From NCBI GenBank assembly GCA_032718475.1, contig JAUCBJ010003145.1, positions 1 to 20,113 on the forward strand: a stretch of DNA of 20,113 bases, in the 5' to 3' direction. This document shows positions 17,246 to 20,113 of this stretch, piece by piece (position 1 is the first letter of the stretch; each line of letters starts with the position of its first letter). The translations under genes and the position numbers were made by a program. The notes beneath the pieces were generated by a model that saw nothing but the letters and a program-made list of their open reading frames with translations, was not told the origin of the DNA and searched no databases. The DNA is from Nemertoderma westbladi (taxonomy: Eukaryota > Xenacoelomorpha > Nemertodermatida > Nemertodermatidae).

Positions 17246-18680
17246 ATGCTATTTCATAATCCCTACGTGTGTCAGTTGCAATCCTCCTTATATATGATCA
17301 AAATCAGTGACGGTCGGCAATTCAGTGTGAATTAGTGTAAAGTCGTGTGAAGGTTAATAAAGCATCTCCTAAAGAATGCGCTATTTACGAAACTCTGTGG
17401 CCATCTAGTTGTGATTAGTGTAAGTCATAACTCTGTTTTCATACTTAAAGCGCCACGTCCTAAAGGAACTGTTAATATTTCCCCGAAAGTAAATATAGTT
17501 GTCAGAGAATATATAGTAGCAATCAATAGAATAATACAAAGTAGCCTACATCGCAATAACTTCCTAGGGAACCCGAATCCAGTCTCCCACAACGTGGGTC
17601 ATACGCCGCCCACGGACTGGCTTCGGTGGATGTAACTTCAGTACACCAGGTAATTGGTAAGGGCTAAAGTCGATTCATAATTAAAAAGACATTTAAATTG
17701 GCAGGTTAAACTGCTAAAGGTCTGAAAGCGCGAACAGCCACCTAGCGGCGCCGAATCATTTTCTCAAATTCGTCTGATATATTTGTTAAAACTGAAACCA
17801 TATCGAACGGATGTCCTCGGTGTAGTCACATAACGCTCATGAAGTCCATATTGGTCACCACCGGTAGGACAGTGGCACAATCAATGTCCCCAAACCATCG
17901 ACCAGTTTCTACCCGGAGACTCTACGATAGTAAACGCAAGCGGGTATAGCTAATCAGAAGTTTATATGGAATTCCAGAACTGTAAACTTTGTTCACATTG
18001 AGACTGAGGTTGAAGAATTTATACGTTTTTACTTTGTTGTTATCGGCTTTCTGGACAACATTCATGATACATTTTTAGATCATTATTTCGGTTTAATACT
18101 GAGAAAGACATAAACTTTTTTTACACATAAGACCCTTTGATTAAATTCAGTACAAGTCATACTTTACAGCACATCCGATGGGAGGTCATCCATTTTTTCT
18201 TCTAACAAATCTGTTTTTGCGTTCGGAAACCAGTGCTTCCATACTCGTCATTTTACTTTCAAATAAATTTAAATTGTTCTGGGTAGTTCTCCTAACATCT
18301 ATCTCCTTAACCCTCTACTTCATGAATTATTATTTTTTAGTTGGAAATATTTTTCAATGTTTTTTCTGCACAAATTGGTTCAAAATATACAAAAAGTGAA
18401 AAAAAAATAATATTTTTACTCAATTTTCGTTATTGTACAGTATCAATTATGCTACAGCATGGGGATAGCCTTTCCTAAATTTGTAGCAAATATGCTACAG
18501 TTTATAATTTACACAAAAATATACTGTATATTATTATCCATAGTTTTCCAAAGTTACAACATCAAGAAGTATTATTTCAATACATAATTCATTTTGGTGA
18601 GCTTCGCAGCATAACAGAGCTTCGCGCAGTTAACAATACTGTGGTTTTTGGGGTTTAGAAATTCCTAGATTGACACCCTG
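17246..18680. other. Non-coding DNA, no supported gene
   Basis: There are scattered AATAAA signals (for example near 17356) and a patch of GC-richer DNA at 17560-17960 with small hairpins (CCAGTC...GACTGG around 17579-17622, ACCCG...CGGGT around 17910-17945) that could be an old transposon or RNA-derived element. The ORFs at 17411-17635 and 18178-18399 lack domains. The latter is an AT-driven hydrophobic frame. Confidence 0.5.
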
Positions 18681-18686
18681 CTGATA

Positions 18687-18710
18687 GGGGGGGGGAGGGG
18701 GGGGGGGGGG
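18687..18710 (+). repeat. Poly-G tract
   Basis: Nine G, one A, then fourteen G. It could form a G-quadruplex. Run length may also reflect sequencing or assembly error. Confidence 0.9.
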
Positions 18711-18742
18711 AACTTGACGCAATCAAAATTCATCCATCTCCA

Positions 18743-18928
18743 GGGGAATTGGACGCAAATAACAGCTGATTTCTCTCAAAAATAAAACTGTAACCTGTTC
18801 TATTGTGTTTAGTTCATTGTTTTGGTTAAAATAACGTTCCACTGTAACCTGCTCCTTTCTCAAAATTGAGAATTTAACTTTGAGGCGGGATATTAATTCG
18901 CCAAGGCGGGTTTTGCGTCCAATTCCCC
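18743..18928. mobile_element. Candidate foldback/MITE-like element with 17-bp arms
   Basis: GGGGAATTGGACGCAAA (18743-18759) is the perfect reverse complement of 18912-18928, enclosing 152 bp of non-coding DNA. The inside holds two copies of an ACTGTAACCTG word (18787 and 18841), also found near 7691. No target-site duplication is obvious, so assignment to a MITE is tentative. Confidence 0.5.
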
Positions 18929-18935
18929 CGAACGG

Positions 18936-18977
18936 CAGGGGGAGACAAGGGGGGGGGGGGGGGCTGTCTCCACCCTG
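18936..18977. repeat. Hairpin with poly-G loop
   Basis: CAGGGGGAGACA (18936-18947) pairs with TGTCTCC-A-CCCTG (18965-18977), a 12-bp stem with one bulged A. The loop is A, fifteen G, then C (18948-18964). Confidence 0.8.
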
Positions 18978-18991
18978 AGTATGATATTTAC

Positions 18992-19154
18992 CTCCTTTTG
19001 TACACCTTCCGGAGTTAATTTTGTCAATTCGAGGTCCATTTCTAGGTCGACGTGTCCCTCTCTTTGAGCCACTCTTCTTGGCATCAGATACAAAGCCAAG
19101 TCTGTTTCCGGTGAGCCTCCCGAAACGCTCCACTGCACTGTACGATAACACGCC
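18992..19154 (-). CDS. Possible minus-strand exon, weak
   Basis: On the minus strand an AG acceptor-like CGTCTAG lies before 19154 and a donor GGAG/GTAAAT follows 18992. Two frames are open across the interval, one basic (SKRGTRRPRNGPRIDK) and one acidic (PETDLALYLMPRR). Which is coding, if either, cannot be told. Both frames run on into the poly-G/C tract as Pro-rich nonsense, which favours the donor. No family is recognised. Confidence 0.15.
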
Positions 19155-19494
19155 CTAGACGAGGATCACAAGTTTACTTACAATACAATGACTTTGCAAT
19201 AATAGGTAGAGCTGATAGTAATTACGACCTGCTAATGAAAGAAAGCCTCATAATCTCCCGTCACAGAAATGATCAGGTAACCCATGGTAACCTCATTCCC
19301 TTTACTTAGTTTTAGATAAAATTCACGTAAGGCCAGATCTACTGTATGTATTAATTAATTACTCTCCCGTTTAAATACTAGTATCAATTCAGTTATTTTA
19401 CCATGCATTATTTTTTCTGTAGTTGAGTTGCTGGCAATTTTCGTGTTTTCATTTTCGCTCACTCAGGGTACTGGTTTGAGGGGCAGGTTCGTTT

Positions 19495-19514
19495 AAAGCC
19501 AGCTTGCTGGCTTT
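19495..19514. repeat. Perfect 9-bp stem hairpin
   Basis: AAAGCCAGC, TT, GCTGGCTTT: a perfect 9-bp inverted repeat with a two-base spacer, able to form a cruciform. Confidence 0.85.
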
Positions 19515-19770
19515 CTAGTTATAATTAATATATATATGCCGCAGAAACACATAAAATAATGCATATAACTAAAATTGAGCAATCAGGTTTGTGTTGCAAC
19601 TGTTACGGACATAAGGAGAATCCCAATGTATGTAGTAAAGTATAGATAGATAACATAACAATAATTCAATTTGAGGAGTTGAATATTTAAGTTATTGACG
19701 TGATTTTGTTGTATGTAATAACTATGTATTTACATACTTGTGTCTAAAATAGCACACGTTTACAGTGTGA

Positions 19771-19837
19771 TGATCCGAGTGGCTTTGTTACACGAACAAA
19801 AGTTAGTGAGTGAGTGAAAATAAAGCCACGAGGATCA
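19771..19837. repeat. 16-bp inverted repeat around GTGA-type repeat
   Basis: TGATCCGAGTGGCTTT (19771-19786) pairs with AAAGCCACGAGGATCA (19822-19837) at 14 of 16 positions. The 35-base loop contains GTTAGTGAGTGAGTG. AATAAA overlaps the right arm. This resembles the end of a small mobile element. Confidence 0.7.
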
Positions 19838-20033
19838 GCAACAAGTATATATGTAGTTTTATTCCAAAATTTGAACATTACGAAATGATTGTACATATAC
19901 ATTGTAATTGATAGAAACTGCACAAATTATATTAGTTGCTGTATAAATAAATGTAAAAATGACATAAATTATGTTATAAATAAGTTAGCTTATATTTATC
20001 GCGGCGTTTGGAGCCATGTTATAATAATATAGC

Positions 20034-20094
20034 TAGGCCCTACTGGTTATTAATGGCTATACCCGGCCTACCGGTAGGTAATGCAGTAGGCCTA
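20034..20094. repeat. Inverted repeat with central palindrome
   Basis: TAGGCCCTACTG (20034-20045) pairs with CAGTAGGCCTA (20084-20094) with one bulge. The perfect palindrome CTACCGGTAG (20068-20077) sits between the arms. Confidence 0.65.
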
Positions 20095-20113
20095 TCTGGC
20101 TGTCCGGCAAATT

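Larger units (their letters stand above)
19155..20113. other. Non-coding DNA with several hairpins
   Basis: Apart from the inverted repeats listed separately, I see no gene. The composition is AT-rich, with a GC-richer right edge rich in CCGG words. Confidence 0.5.

Noticed and set aside
17560-17640. tRNA-like patch with GAACCCGAATCC
   Set aside because: No cloverleaf with proper acceptor and anticodon arms could be drawn. The B-box resemblance on the minus strand is weak.
18178-18399. Small hydrophobic ORF of 73 codons
   Set aside because: It has AT-rich composition, which gives Phe/Leu/Ile-rich frames by chance, and no family or promoter support.
18723-19151. Whole 142-codon minus-strand ORF as one gene
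   Set aside because: It reads through the poly-G/C tract as poly-proline and across the foldback element. At most a short exon (18992-19154) could be real.

Overview
This looks like nuclear DNA from an invertebrate animal. Genes are split by introns, GT/AG splice signals and AATAAA signals are present, the DNA is AT-rich, and there are long tandem repeats and decayed BEL/Pao retrotransposon remains. A PRDM9-type SET/zinc-finger gene together with BEL/Pao fits a lophotrochozoan such as a mollusc, but the sequence alone does not fix the phylum.

Layout. 1-1259: the 3' end of a plus-strand coiled-coil gene (two exons, intron 84-659). 1260-2564: AT-rich DNA with CTGT-type microsatellite remains. 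2565-7064: a 4.5-kb minisatellite of about 150 units of 30 bp, with a nested CA microsatellite and two levels of higher-order structure. 7065-8362: AT-rich DNA with small tandem repeats, possibly intron of the next gene. 8363-10308: a long exon encoding a PRDM9-like protein (zinc knuckle, SET domain, isolated C2H2 finger, then seven tandem C2H2 fingers). 10755-12653: a 5'-truncated, frameshifted BEL/Pao pol remnant, with a possible 3' LTR after it. 13268-13615: two copies of an unidentified repeat of about 126 bp. 14438-16507: a decayed intronless gene of unknown family in several frames. 16761-16826: a CCAAT/NRF1-like promoter module ahead of a doubtful short ORF. 17246-20113: mostly non-coding DNA with G-runs, a candidate foldback element and several hairpins.

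The main finding is the PRDM9-like gene. Its three most similar fingers are 84-bp tandem copies, and every amino-acid difference among them falls at helix positions -2, -1, 3 and 6. The other differences are silent. This is the known signature of fast-evolving PRDM9 arrays, which choose meiotic recombination sites. The second is the minisatellite: its 30-bp period leaves five of six frames open, so it yields many long but meaningless ORFs, and its variant units record duplication steps in whole units. The third is the decayed 14438-16507 gene, which I cannot assign.
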